Positions 1 through 11,744 of a DNA stretch of 64,000 bases are shown here, one piece after another. The notes beneath the pieces are model-generated. The model did not search any database, was not told the origin of the DNA, and was given only the letters and a program-made list of their open reading frames with translations. The translations under genes were made by a program, and so were the position numbers. The stretch is taken from positions 30,800,001 through 30,864,000 of the forward strand of contig NC_077240.1 in NCBI RefSeq assembly GCF_947179165.1. Reading direction: 5' to 3'. The DNA is from Solanum dulcamara (taxonomy: Eukaryota > Streptophyta > Magnoliopsida > Solanales > Solanaceae). The stretch's first letter is position 1. Each line of letters begins with the position of its first letter.

Positions 1-1
1 T

Positions 2-2845
2 GGGTTACCACCAAAAAGAAAAGTTGAATTTCCAATTAAGCTCAATCCTGGATCTACTCCTATTTCTATCACTCCTTATAGAATGGCACCAGCAGAATTA
101 AGGGAATTAAAAACTCAGTTGCAAGAACTTCTTGGGAAAGGTTTTATTCGTCCAAGTGTTTCTCCTTGGGGAGCCCCTATGCTATTTGTGAAGAAGAAAG
201 ATGGTACTCTTAGACTTTGTATTGACTATAGACAATTGAACAAAATAACAATCAAGAACAGATATCCACTACCAAGGATTGATGATTTGTTTGACCAGTT
301 GAAGGGTGCAAATTTATTCTCAAAGATTGATTTAAGGTCTGGATATCACCAACTGCGTGTTAGAAAGGAAGATGTTCCTAAAACTGCTTTTAGAACTCGA
401 TACGGTCACTATGAATTCTTAGTGATGCCATTCGGATTAACTAATGCTCCTGCAATATTCATGGATTTGATGAATTGAGTATTTAGGCCTTATCTTGATC
501 AATTTGTGGTGGTCTTTATAGATGATATTTTGATATATTCCAAGAATGAAGAAGAGCATGATAAACATCTTCGAATTGTTTTGCAAATTCTGCAAGAGAA
601 GAAGCTTTATGCTAAGCTTTCTAAATGTGAATTCTGGCTCGGTGAAGTGGCCTTTCTGGGACATGTTGTGTCAGCCGAAGGGGTGAAGGTGGATCCTAAT
701 AAAATTGAAGCAATTGTTGAATGGAAACCACCTAAAAGTCCAACTGAAGTAAGAAGTTTCTTGGGTTTAGCGGGATACTATAAGAGGTTTGTTAAAGGCT
801 TCTCCATTATCGCCTCCCCTTTGACTAAACTCTTGAGGAAGAATGTCAAGTTTGCATGGGATGACAAATGCCAGGAAAGTTTTGAAAAGCTCAAATCCTT
901 ATTGACACAAGCTCCTATACTTACTCTACCAACTGAAGGTAAAGAATATGTGATATATAGTGATGCTTCTCATCATGGTTTGGGTTGTGTCCTGATGCAA
1001 GAAGGGAAAGTTGTTGCGTATGCTTCCCGAAAATTGAAACCACATGAATTGAACTATCCTACTCATGACCTTGAGCTCGCTGCCATAGTGTTTACATTGA
1101 AAATTTGGAGGCATTACTTATATGGAGAAAAATGTCACATATTTACCGATCATAAGAGTTTGAAGTACTTGGGCACATAGAAAGAATTGAATTTGAGGCA
1201 GCGTAGATGGCTTGAACTCATTAAAGATTATGATTGTACCATTGACTATCATCCTGGTAAAGCCAATGTAGTTGCGGATGCTCTAAGTCGCAAAGCCTTT
1301 GCTAGCTTATCTATTAATCCTTTGACTTCATTCCTTGACTTACGAGCCATGAATGCTTGTCTTGCAATTAATTCTGATGGGTCTATTGTTGCTAGGTTGC
1401 AAGTCAAGCCAGTTCTACTTGAACAGGTGAAAAAAGCAAAACAGTTAGATGAGAAGCTTGTGAAATTGATCAAAGAAGTTCAAACTGGAGGAAAGCTTAA
1501 TTTTACTTTTGGGGAGGATGGTGCTCTATTTTATCATAATAGGTTATGTGTTCCAAAGGATGACAACTTGAGGAAAGAAATTTTGAATGAAGCACATACG
1601 TCACCATATGCAATACATCCTGGAGGCACAAAAATGTACCAAACCATCAAAGAACACTACTAGTGGAATGGTATGAAGAAGGATATTGCGGTATATGTTT
1701 CTAAATGCTTAGCTTGTCAACAGATAAAGGCCGAGCATCAAGTCCCAACGGGATTATTACAACCCTTATCAACACCTGAGTGGAAATGGGAAAGAATAAC
1801 CATGGACTTTGTTTCTGGGCTTCCACGTACCTAAAGAAGTCATGATGCAATTTGGGTTATAGTTGATAGGCTCACTAAAAGTGCTCACTTCTTGGCCGTC
1901 AGAATGGACTACCCACTTGAACGTCTAGCAGAATTGTATGTTAATGAGATTGTGAGACTACATGGAGTTCCTGTTTCTATTGTATCTGATCGAGACCCAA
2001 GGTTTACATCTAGATTCTGGACTAGCTTGCAAGAAGCTTTGGGCACTAGGGTGAACTTTAGTACATTTTTCCATCCTCAGACAGATGGCCAATCCAAGAG
2101 GGTGATTCAAATTTTGGAAGATATGCTTCGAGCTTGCATTATGGAATTTAAAGGTAGTTGGGACAGACACCTAGCCTTGATAGAATTCGCTTATAACAAT
2201 AGCTACCAATCAAGCATTGGCATGCCACCCTACGAAGCCTTATATGGGAGGAAGTGTAGAACTCCTCTTTGCTGGAGTGAAGTTGGTGAACGAAAACTCA
2301 TTGGTCCTGAGATTGTGCAACAAACTGAAGATAAGGTAAAAGTCATCAAGGATCGTATAAAAATAGCTTCGGATAGACAAAAGTCATATGCTGATCTGAA
2401 AAGGCGTGAAATTGAGCATCAAGTTGGCGATAAAGTATTTTTAAAGGTTTCTCCATGGAAAAAGATTATGAGATTTGGCCAAAATGGAAAACTTAGTCCT
2501 CGATTTATCGGGCCTTACGAGATACTAGAAAGAGTAGGACCAGTTGCATATAAATTAGCTTTGCCGCCTGAGTTGGAGAAAATCCACAATGTATTCCACG
2601 TTTCGATGCTCAGAAGATATCGTTCTGATCCATCTCATGTTATTCCAGTAGAATCTATTGAGGTTAATCCAGATTTGACATATAAAGAAGAACCTATCCT
2701 AATTCAAGCTCGTGAAATGAAGCAGCTTAGAAACAAGAGAATTCCCTTAGTAAAGGTACTTTGGAGGAACCATTCTGGAAAAGAAGCCACCTGGGAGAGA
2801 GAGGAAGACATGAGGACTCAATATCCATACTTGTTTCATGACTAA
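2..2845 (+). pseudogene. Ty3/gypsy (Tekay/Del chromovirus-like) pol, 5' part outside window
   Basis: One reading frame runs from position 2 to the terminal stop at 2843-2845. Domains in order: reverse transcriptase (about 83-720; FIDD active site near 510-530), RNase H (about 930-1290), integrase zinc finger (about 1590-1720), integrase core (about 1790-2230) and a chromodomain-like tail (about 2600-2840). No frameshift is seen, but four in-frame stops break it: TGA 476-478, TAG 1178-1180, TAG 1661-1663 and TAA 1832-1834. Each is explained by a single C-to-T or G-to-A change. The integrase motif normally reading QSER reads QSKR near 2090, so the catalytic glutamate is also lost by a G-to-A change. 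The 3' end runs straight into a polypurine tract and LTR. The family is clear from motif order; the clade call rests on the tail and the PPT/LTR layout. The element cannot encode active enzymes. Confidence 0.93.
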
Positions 2846-2875
2846 AACAAGGTAAATTTCGAGACGAAATTTCTT

Positions 2876-2889
2876 AAGGGGGAGAGAGT
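2876..2889 (+). other. Polypurine tract of the left gypsy element
   Basis: A purine run (AAGGGGGGAGAGAG then T) lies directly before the LTR start TGTAACACCCC at 2890 and just after a GACGAAATTTC motif that I associate with the 3' end of Tekay/Del-type elements. It marks the plus-strand primer site and fixes the 3' LTR start. Confidence 0.85.
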
Positions 2890-4170
2890 TGTAACACCCC
2901 AAAAGTTTTTTTTAGCAAATACCTAAATTTTTGATTTAGAGTATTTTGATAGTAAAGATATATTATATGTTTGCACTTCTTGAATGTGAACTTGATGACA
3001 TTTAAACTTGTTGGAAGTGTTATGGTGTAGTTATATAAACTACTCCTACTATGATTATCTTTTCAATTGATTAAATGGACTAGATATTTACAAAAGTGGG
3101 GAAACTTCCTTTTTGTTATCATTTATTTTCTCATTTCTTTAAGTTCCTATCCTTTCCCCTTATCCTCTCCACCAACCCTCCAATTTCGTTTTTCTTCAAG
3201 AAATACAGAAACCAAAATCTCCCTTCTCTCACATATTCATCCACCAAATCGATCATCAAGACTTTCCTTGGTTGATCCCCAAACAAACTCCACACGATTG
3301 AGGTAAGCTATAAACCCGTTTTTGGAATTGACTGTTGTTAGTGTTTTAGCATAATCTCTTATATAAAGCTTTGTTTTAAGTGATTCAAGATGTTCTAGAA
3401 ACATATTTCATCTGTTTACAACTTTCGTTCAGCTCTCAAAACTCAAATCTTCATGTATTTACTTGAAACTGGGTGAGGAAGTACATGCCAGGTGCTGCCC
3501 AGAATTCTGTTTGTGCAAACTCTACTTGTACTGCTGTTAGTGTTTTGACGATATCGTTTTGTACAAAATGAATTTTGAGTTACTTTCTGTTGGGTTGGAA
3601 ACTAAATACATAGATCTACAAGTTTGGTGAAGGGTATAAAGTCCATTTTTGCTGTTTTCAGTTCCCAAACTTAGATACAACTGGTCAAGTATGTCTGTCA
3701 AGATTTTTGATTTTCAAAATTTATCATGTGTACCTGTTAGTATTTTGGGGATATCGTTTTATATAAAATTCTTTTTGAGTTGATTTCTATTGGGTTGGAA
3801 ACTAAAGACATATATATACAAGTTTAGTGAAGGGTATAAAGTCCATTTTTGCCGTTTTCAGTTCCCAAACTTAGATACAACTGGACAAGTATGTCTGTCC
3901 AGATTTTTGATTTTCAAAATTTATCATGTGTACCTGTTAGTATTTTGGGGATATCTTTTTGTATAAAATTCTTTTTGAGTTGATTTCTGTTGGGTTGGAA
4001 ACTAGAGACACATATCTACAAGTTTGGTGAAGGGTATAAAGTCCAGTTTTGCCGTTTTTAGTTTCCAAACTTAGATTCAACTGGACAAGTATGTCTGTCC
4101 AGATTCTTGATTTACAAAATCTGTCATGTGTACCTGTTAGTGTTTTGAGGATATCTTTTCGTACAAAATG
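2890..4170 (+). repeat. 3' LTR of the left gypsy element, forward arm of a palindrome (3' end missing)
   Basis: Begins TGTAACACCCC after the polypurine tract. It carries a TATA box (3032-3040), a GAGGTAAG splice-donor-like site near 3299, and an internal array of about 200-bp tandem units (AAGTTTGGTG starts at about 3620, 3820 and 4020). The LTR does not reach a ...CA terminus: near 4170-4177 it switches directly into its own reverse complement. Outside the internal array, positions i and 8542-i are complementary along the arm, with very few mismatches in the parts I compared by eye. Confidence 0.9.
3032..3040 (+). promoter_or_regulatory. LTR TATA box, forward arm
   Basis: TATATAAAC about 140 bp into the LTR, followed by a pyrimidine-rich stretch where transcription could start. 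Its mirror copy is at 5502-5510 on the minus strand, so the two promoters point at each other. Confidence 0.55.
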
Positions 4171-4993
4171 AATTTTATACAAAAATGATATCCCCAAAAT
4201 ACTAACAGGTACACATGATAAATTTTGAAAATCAAAAATCTGGACAGACATACTTGTCCAGTTGTATCTAAGTTTGGGAACTGAAAACGGCAAAAATAGA
4301 CTTTATACCCTTCACCAAACTTGTAGATCTATGTCTTTAGTTTCCAACCCAATAGAAATCAACTCAAAAAGAATTTTATATAAAACGATATCCCCAAAAT
4401 ACTAACAGGTACACATGATAAATTTTAAAAATCAAAAATCTTGACAGACATACTTGTCCAGTTGTATCTAAGTTTGGGAACTGAAAACGGCAAAAATGGA
4501 CTTTATACCCTTCACCAAACTTGTAGATCTATGTCTTTAGTTTCCAACCCAATAGAAATCAACTCAAAAAGAATTTTACATAAAACGATATCCCCAAAAT
4601 ACTAACAGGTACACATGATAAATTTTGAAAATCAAAAATTTGGACAGACATACTTGTCCAGTTGTATCTAAGTTTGGGAACTGAAAACGGCAAAAATGGA
4701 CTTTATACCCTTCACCAAACTTGTATATCTATGTCTTTAGTTTCCAACCCAACAGAAATCAACTCAAAAGAATTTTATATAAAACGATATCCCCAAAATA
4801 CTAACAGGTACACATGATAAATTTTGAAAATAAAAAATCTGGACAGACATACTTGTCCAGTTGTATCTAAGTTTGGGAACTGAAAACGGTAAAAATGGAC
4901 TTTATACCCTTCACCAAACTTGTAGATCTATGTCTTTAGTTTCCAACACAATAGAAATTAACTCAAAATTCATTTTGTACAAAACGATATCGT
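3537..4993. repeat. About 200-bp tandem repeats inside the LTR, in two opposed arrays
   Basis: Units of about 200 bp hold a GTGAAGGGTATAAAGTCC box, an ACTGGACAAGTATGTCTGTC box and a GGGGATATC box. The forward array has starts 200 bp apart (3621, 3821, 4021). The reverse array has CACCAAACTT at about 4313, 4513, 4713 and 4912. They are part of the LTR, not separate satellites. Open frames across them (e.g. 3937-4293 minus) are by-products of the repeat. Confidence 0.9.
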
Positions 4994-5652
4994 CAAAACA
5001 CTAACAGTAGTACAAGTAGAGTTTGCACAAACAGAATTCTGGGCAGCACCTGCCATGTACTTCCTCGCCCAGTTTCAAGTAAATACATGAAGATTTGAGT
5101 TTTGAGAGCTGAACGAAAGTTGTAAACAGATGAAATATGTTTCTAGAACATCTTGAATCACTTAAAACAAAGCTTTATATAAGAGATTATGCTAAAAACA
5201 CTAACAACAGTCAATTCCAAAAACGGGTTTATAGCTTACCTCAATCGTGTGGAGTTTGTTTGGGGATCAAGCAAGGAAAGTCTTGATGATCGATTTGGTG
5301 GATGAATATGTGAGAGAAGGGAGATTTTGGTTTCTGTATTTCTTGAAGAAAAACGAAATTGGAGGGTTGGTGGAGAGGATAAGGTGAAAGGATAGGAACT
5401 TAAAGAAATGAGAAAATAAATGATAACAAAAAGGAAGTTTCCCCACTTTTGTAAATATCTAGTCCATTTAATAAATTGAAAAGATAATCATAGTAGGAGT
5501 AGTTTATATAACTACACCATAACACTTCCAACAAGTTTAAATGTCATCAAGTTCACATTCAAGAAGTGCAAACATATAATATATCTTTACTATCAAAATA
5601 CTCTAAATCAAAAATTTAGGTATTTGCTAAAAAAAACTTTTGGGGTGTTACA
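4171..5652 (-). repeat. Inverted copy of the same LTR, reverse arm of the palindrome
   Basis: Reverse complement of the forward arm, ending ...GGGGTGTTACA at 5652, i.e. the LTR start read on the minus strand. It contains four of the 200-bp units against three in the forward arm, so one extra unit (about 4171-4371) forms the loop. Bases beyond 5652 are not a polypurine tract; they are RNase H coding sequence of another element, so 5652/5653 is an insertion edge. A candidate 5-bp target copy is TGAAT (5653-5657), but its partner lies outside the window. Confidence 0.9.
5502..5510 (-). promoter_or_regulatory. LTR TATA box, reverse arm
   Basis: Exact mirror of 3032-3040 (coordinates sum to 8542). 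Transcription would run leftwards, toward the centre of the palindrome and against the forward promoter. Confidence 0.55.
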
Positions 5653-7320
5653 TGAATGGTATAGTACACTCATATTATAATCTTTCAATAATTTAAGCCA
5701 TCTCCTTTGTCGAAGGTTCAAGTCTCCTTTTGATTGAACACATATTGCAAACTCTTTTGATCGGTAAAAATATCCACATGGACACCATACAAATAGTGTC
5801 TCCATAACTTGAAAGCAATTACCACCACTGCCAACTCCAAATCGTGAGTTAGGTAATTCTTCTCATGGACCTTGAGTTACCTTGAAGCATAAGCTATCAC
5901 TTTACTATTTTACATTAGAACACACCCAAGACCAACTCGTGACGCATTACAATACATGACGAACCCATCAGAACCTTCTGGTAAGGTCAACACTGGAACG
6001 AATGTAAGCCTATCCTTCAACTCTTGGAAGATTTTCTCACATGCCTCGGACCATTGGAACTTCACCTTCTTTTGAGTCAAAATAGTCAAGGGCAATGCAA
6101 TGGAAGAGAAACCTTCCACAAACCATCTATAATAACCGCTTAAGCCTAAGAAACTATGAATATCAGAAGAATTCAATGGTCTAGGCCAATTCTTAACCAC
6201 TCTAGTCTTCTTTGGATCAACCATAATTCCTTCACCTGAGACGATGTGGCCAAGGAAAGCAACTGACCTTAACCAAAATTCACATTTACTAAATTTTGCA
6301 TACAACTGACTGTCCTTGAGAATTTACAACACCATTCTCAAATAATCGGCATGCTCTTCCTCACTTTGAGAATAAATTAAAATATCATCAATGAAAACAA
6401 TCACAAACAAATCCAAGTATTTCTTGAACATCATGTTCATCAAATCCATAAAATCTGCAGGGGCATTCTTTAGTCCAAAAGACATAACCAAGAATTTAAA
6501 TTGACCATACTGAGTTCTAAAATTCATCTTCGGAATATCACATACCCTTACTCGGAGTTGATGATAACCCAATCGAAGATCCATCTTTGAAAAGTAACTT
6601 GCTCCTTAAAGTTGATCGAACAAGTCATCAATCCTCGAAATAGGATATTTATTCTTAATTGTGACCTTGTTCAGTTGCTTGAAAATAATACACATACGAA
6701 AGGACCCATCCTTCTTTCTGACAAAGAGAACTAGAGCACGCCATTGGGAGATACTCGATATAATAAAACCCTTATCTAGCAAATCCTTCAACTTCTCCTT
6801 TAACTATTTTAATTTCTCTGGGGCCATTATAGAGATAGGCTGAGTATCTAGGAGAAGATCGATACCAAAGTCTATTTTCCTTTCGGGAGTAATGCCTGGG
6901 AGATCATTGGGAAAAACTTCTAGCAACTCATTAACAACTGAAACTGACTCAATAGTAGGAGTTTCAGAGTTAGTATTTTTAAACCGGACTAGATGATAGA
7001 TGCAACCTTTGGAAATCATTTTCCGAGCTTTAAGGCATGAGATGAATTGACCCTTAAACATAGAATTACTACCTTTCCATCCTAGGACTGGCTCATTAGG
7101 AAACTAAAATTTGACCATACGGAACCTACAACATATAGAGGCATAACATGCATAAGCCAATTCATACCAAGAATAACATCAAAATTGGTGATATCAAGCT
7201 CTACAAGATCAACTGAGGTAATTTTATGGACTTTCAACATACCGAACACAACATCCGGTGAATCCTCTAACTCCTAATGAGTCCAAAGGGCATATCATTT
7301 TCCTTCGACATAAATCATCT
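5653..7320 (-). pseudogene. Degenerate Ty3/gypsy pol fragment (protease end, RT, start of RNase H)
   Basis: Read on the minus strand: a protease C-terminal motif (VELDITNFDVILGMNWL, about 7210-7140), the pre-RT linker (7061-6804), RT (6791-6310, with FIDDILIYS near 6395) and RNase H down to the ...NMSVLYH motif, where it is cut at 5653 by the inverted LTR. Several stops and frameshifts separate the pieces. The protease active-site region is missing: an EDSPDVV-like motif joins almost directly to the C-terminal motif, implying an internal deletion of roughly 60 codons compared with the element at 56.7-64 kb, its closest relative in the window. Non-functional. Confidence 0.85.
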
Positions 7321-7359
7321 CTCCCCAAAAACATTTTCCTTCAGCATAATCCTCAAATC

Positions 7360-8942
7360 GAATTCCATCTCAAAGTATTAGAATCAGTGCAAATAGGAAA
7401 TGTCTGTGTAAAATATAATGATGGAATGATATAATCGAAAAGTCACAACTCATATCACAACAACATATTCAAGTGTTCACAATAAGCCAAGTATCAATTC
7501 ATATCGAACACAACATGCTAAGTCATCTCATTTGCCATTTATTACCCCATTATTCATTATCAAGTCCAATTGAACATCAAATAATCCCTAAAATCACTTT
7601 CCATTACTTCCAAACACGTAAGACACGAATACATGATCCTATAAGCTTAAGCAAAGGTTTATAAATTCACTTACCTCGATTTCAATTCTGAACTACTCCA
7701 GAATCTGAGCTTTACCATTATGACGACGTTCCTAATAAAGGTAATCTATTCAATTATGCAATCCTAATGAGAACACGAGTCTAACGATACCCAAATCAGT
7801 ATTTTCAAAAATCGAGCCAAAATTGACCCGAACAATCTGAAATACTCAATTTTGAAGACGAACAGAAAATCTGAATTTTTTTCATGAAGTGTCCCTTGGA
7901 GTATTTGAAATCTATTAGTGAAAACAAAATTGAAAAAGGAGTTGAAATGAGGTCGGAATCATCAATTTAAGAAGACTCTAAAGTTTTTGAAAAATCCTAA
8001 TATTTAGGGTTCAAATTTGGAAATTACAGCACAAATTCATGTTGTAAACAATGGGTAATAGAAAGTTAAGATCATAGAAGCTTACTCACTTGAAAACCTC
8101 AAAAAATCGCATTAATTCTCGAGCTCTTAAAGTTCAAAAATGGTGAAATAGGATAAACCCCTGACCAAAACCCCTCAGGTGTCACTTAAGCCACCAAGGA
8201 TCACTTTTGCGGCATCGCAATCGCAACCTGCTTGGTCGCTTTCGCAAAAAACCCCTCGCGATCGTGAGGCCTGCAGTGCCAAAATACACTACAGTCAAAC
8301 ACTCTTCCAATTCATTCGAATTGACCCTCGGAATTCCATAAACACAAATCATATATGCACCCCTACTAAAATTGATATTCCAGACTCATTAGAATCATCA
8401 AAATTTGAATTCGAGGCCTCTTTGACCCAAAATTCGAGAAGTTGTAACTAAACTAACTTAAAGCCTCAAAACACCAAAACAAACTCAAAACCTCCAAAAA
8501 CTCAACCAAGAACACTCATAGGCCTAAAATCATCCCCGAATCCAAGGAGTCATCGAATTTCAATTTCGAGCATCAAAACTTTGAAAGTTGATCAAAGTCA
8601 ACCCTTGGCCTAAAATTCCTCAAATTTCCAACTCATGAGCTCAAATCTTCGTTATAACTCCAAATTTGATTCCGTAAACTCTCCTAGAACAAATTCCATA
8701 TTCTGGAGATGCTAGAATAGATAGAATCTGAATCCAAGACTCTTAGCTCCGATTGACCCCAATTACCACTTTTGAACACTTAAAACTTGTGAAAACTCAA
8801 AATTTACAAAACCCAACTTTTTCATAGATTTTTCTCAAGACCAATACTCGATACTAACTAGAAATGACTCGGAACAACTAAAAGAAGGGGTAAAATGATC
8901 ATTTTATGAAAAATTTCAAGAATGACCTTCAGGGTCATTACA
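7360..8942 (-). repeat. Partial minus-strand LTR of the TGTAATGACC family
   Basis: Its right end is ...AGGGTCATTACA at 8942, the reverse complement of TGTAATGACCCT, matching the LTR starts at 14872 and 21978. A palindrome-word cluster (TTGGTCGCTTTCGC type) lies at 8171-8285 and a GAGGTAAGTGAATTT box near 7675 matches GGCAAGTGAATTT at about 16108 in the 14872 LTR. The LTR 3' end, primer site and gag are missing between it and the pol fragment to the left, so a deletion is inferred. The left limit is approximate. Flanking CTATT (8943-8947) is the likely target copy. Confidence 0.8.
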
Positions 8943-9110
8943 CTATTTAAATTGCAGTGCTAAAACCTAAATTACGTAGATCTATCAAAAAAGGTTAAAA
9001 GAATATCCCCCAACTTTCTTGTGGATAAAAAATTATCTCGAGGAAAATATTAATTTTGATTTCCTATTTTATCCTTATAAATAAATTGAAAAAGGTAACT
9101 TTTGTGGTTT
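8943..9110 (+). repeat. Segment duplicated at 56660-56742
   Basis: Starts CTATTTAAATTGCA and contains AAACCTAAATTACGTAGA and AGAATATCCCCCA; the same order occurs at 56660-56742 with few changes. There the match is cut by a gypsy LTR, here it begins at the edge of another LTR. No coding sense. It looks like part of a duplicated host segment. Confidence 0.8.
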
Positions 9111-9229
9111 TAGAAGAAACTACGGAGATCAAGGTGTAAATCACAAAGAGTGATACATTAGGGGTGCAGATTGCAAGTTACTCGTCATACTCGTAAAGTC
9201 ACTATTCAACAATTAAACAAAAATAATAA

Positions 9230-9600
9230 TTAAAAGCAAATCGAGATATTACAAGTATCAACAAATTTATTTTAGTAAAGATAGTCTTTGACTTATCCAT
9301 TTTTAGAAGAGTTATAAAAGTTATCCATTTTTGGAAGACTTATAAAAGTCATAATCCATTTTCTTCTTTACTTAATTTGTGTGTAATTGCATTAACATTT
9401 CTAAAGTTATGCATCATCTATGGGTTCCCATTTGCTGCATTAACAACTCGTAATCATTAATAAGAGAAGTATAAGCAAATATGAATTGTGTTAAAAAAAT
9501 CTAAACCTTTGAAACTCTCACATCTCTTTAAAATATATATTTCGAATTGTAGATTTGAAATCTCAATTTCTTTTGAGACATAATTGCATATTAGTTATAA
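9230..9600 (+). repeat. Direct repeat flanking the DUF3444 segment, left copy
   Basis: Boxes such as GACTTATCCATTTTTAGAAG, TTAATTTGTGTGTAATTGC and AAAGTTATGCATCATCTATG recur in the same order and orientation at 13185-13392, and continue (after a large insertion) at 24008-24120. The two copies bracket the DUF3444 pseudogene, suggesting a tandem duplication. Bases 9601-9784 show nothing recognisable. Confidence 0.8.
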
Positions 9601-9784
9601 TAGTACTCAAAGCGGAACATTCTTTCCAATTAAATAGTGAATGAAAGAAGATATATAAATATGAAGATACTTTATTTATGTTAAGAACTTCTCAATGCAT
9701 TCTTTTTTATCACTTACAATTACATTTAAGAGTATAAAAACTCTTCACATTTTGGTGTATAGGATAAACAAAAAAAGTTTAATA

Positions 9785-11720
9785 TTTCAATCTGTAAAGA
9801 GTAAATACAGAGGCATTGTTGCTGGATCAAGCTCCCAGAAACCTCGCAAGCTGCCACCTCTCTCTTCAGTCAAGCGAAAAGTAGGAATTCGATGAGAAAA
9901 CCTGAGATGCTCATATACAGATATTTTCACTATTCCATCAGCCTCATCTTCTTGCTCCACTCGAGGCTTGTAGACAGACTTGAAGCCTTCTACCCATACT
10001 AACAACTTCACATCTACATACTCATCACAAACATCCATTATTTCAACAATCTCATATTCGAAATCTTCTAGTTTATTACCTTTCAGCTGAGCATTTCAGT
10101 TTTTGTATACCGCCCAAACTTTACCATTTACGGAGAAGATCTTGTATACACCCTTCTTCAAAGGTTCCGCTGCTACTACATGTGAAAAGTTGTTGGTTAC
10201 AGTATATTTGTTTAGATTACTATTTCGAAACTCAAACAATCCACAACCAATTGGCATTGTTTTATCATGCCACTGTATTGTAGTTTTAGGGAGTGGACAT
10301 GCATATAACCATGCCACATGCAACACAAACTCAGGGAGAAGATCTATCTTCTTTATCTGGCCATAGTACCTGGGCAAGGCATCTTCATCGCTGTATATTG
10401 CCAAATATTTGCCAATTTGAAACTCCTCCAGTGATCTCTCAGCAGCAAATCTGTAGAGTTCAAGTTCAGAAACCTGATTAGGTACTGATGATGCCCAATT
10501 TTCTATAGAATTTACAGAATCAATGAAATTAGCTGTCTCTCTTTGGTCTATGGATGAAGCAGAAATGACTACTTGGTTTGTAGGTAAGGAAACAAGGTCT
10601 AGTTCAAAGGATCCTTCAAGAATATCACTTCTCTCCATCCCTGTCATCTTAAAACAAGGAACTCAATGAGAGAATCTAAACAAATCCTTTGCAGGAACTA
10701 GAAATGGGTCTCCTGCTCGATTGAAAAGACAAGTAAAGCGTTTTGCTTTATCCAAGTATGCAACAAGCACACCAATATGATCAACATAGTCTGACAACAC
10801 CTCAACAAACTCATAGTTGAACTTTTGATTCCTCTCAAGATGAGAACACCAGTTCATATCCCAATCTTTAAAGATGGCCCATATTTCTCCTTCAGTGGAA
10901 ATATCATTATTGCATCATAGATGTTTCCATTTATGTCACATGCCAAATGTGAGAACATAGGATGATCTTCAGTGTCTTCTGAGTTTCCCAGTCTGAACCT
11001 ACCACAAGAAGTTGGATGGCCCTCAAATAGCCATGTGGTTTCATCTTCATTCAGGGGCTATGACTCTAACCAAGTTATGCTCAACTTAAATGCAGGGGGA
11101 TAAAATCTTCCTAATGACAGCATAGAATCTAGGCATGACATTCAGAGTATCATAAACAGCGCATACTTTCCCAACCTTAAAGCAGGATTCATCCTTGTCC
11201 TTGTCAAAATCACTAAAATCTGGATATGCAGATTCAAATATTTCCTGCTCAGTCATAGTAGAAGACCCTACATCTGAAGAAAGATCAACACTTCCTTTTG
11301 CAATCTCAACTTCTTGCTCTGTATTCTGCAAGCTCTCTTCAGAGGAAAAGCTGTCCCGTAATTTCCTTTCCTCCCCATAGGAAGTTGCTGCATGAGACAA
11401 ATGATGAACCTCTAACTCCTTAATTGGAGAGGGATATTCAACCTCCTTAGATCGCTTATAAGCATCTTCTTCTTCATCTTCATCAATTATCATGGTAAGT
11501 GACATGCTGTCTACGTCGTGTAGATCTTCGTCGATTTTCCTCACTGAAACATTAAAAATTCTGCCCAGGCAAATGAGCACCCACTTCAGAATCTTGATCT
11601 TCTTCGGAGTCTATGCTGGTTGATTCTGTTGATGTCTTCTTTCTATTTCCCATCATCCTTGATGGCCTCTCCTTTGTTGAAGTCGCACTCCTATGCTTTC
11701 CAGTAGAAAGTAAAGGTTTA
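9785..11720 (-). pseudogene. DUF3444 gene remnant with two DUF3444 domains
   Basis: The DUF3444 family is known from plant DnaJ/J-domain-like nuclear proteins of largely unknown function; no J domain is visible here. On the minus strand: an acidic linker (about 11580-11300), a first DUF3444 domain (about 11200-10650; YDTLNVMPRFYAVIRK and CGRFRLG motifs) and a second (about 10450-9790; YSDEDALPRYYGQIKK, TTIQWHDKTMPIGCG, FRLTEERGGSLRG), then a natural-looking stop after LYLLFTD. Breaks: TGA 10096-10098 in place of a conserved Trp, TGA 10663-10665 in place of Arg, a one-base frameshift near 11085, a stop near 11055, and a compensating frameshift near 10895. The frame is otherwise well kept, so decay looks fairly recent. 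Family call secure; start and introns unknown. Confidence 0.88.
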
Positions 11721-11744
11721 AGAAGCTGTAGTATTTTATTCTAT

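Noticed and set aside
3067..4293. ORFs within the LTR palindrome (3067-3306 plus, 3937-4293 minus)
   Set aside because: They lie in LTR promoter/repeat sequence, are mirrored by the other arm, and match no family.
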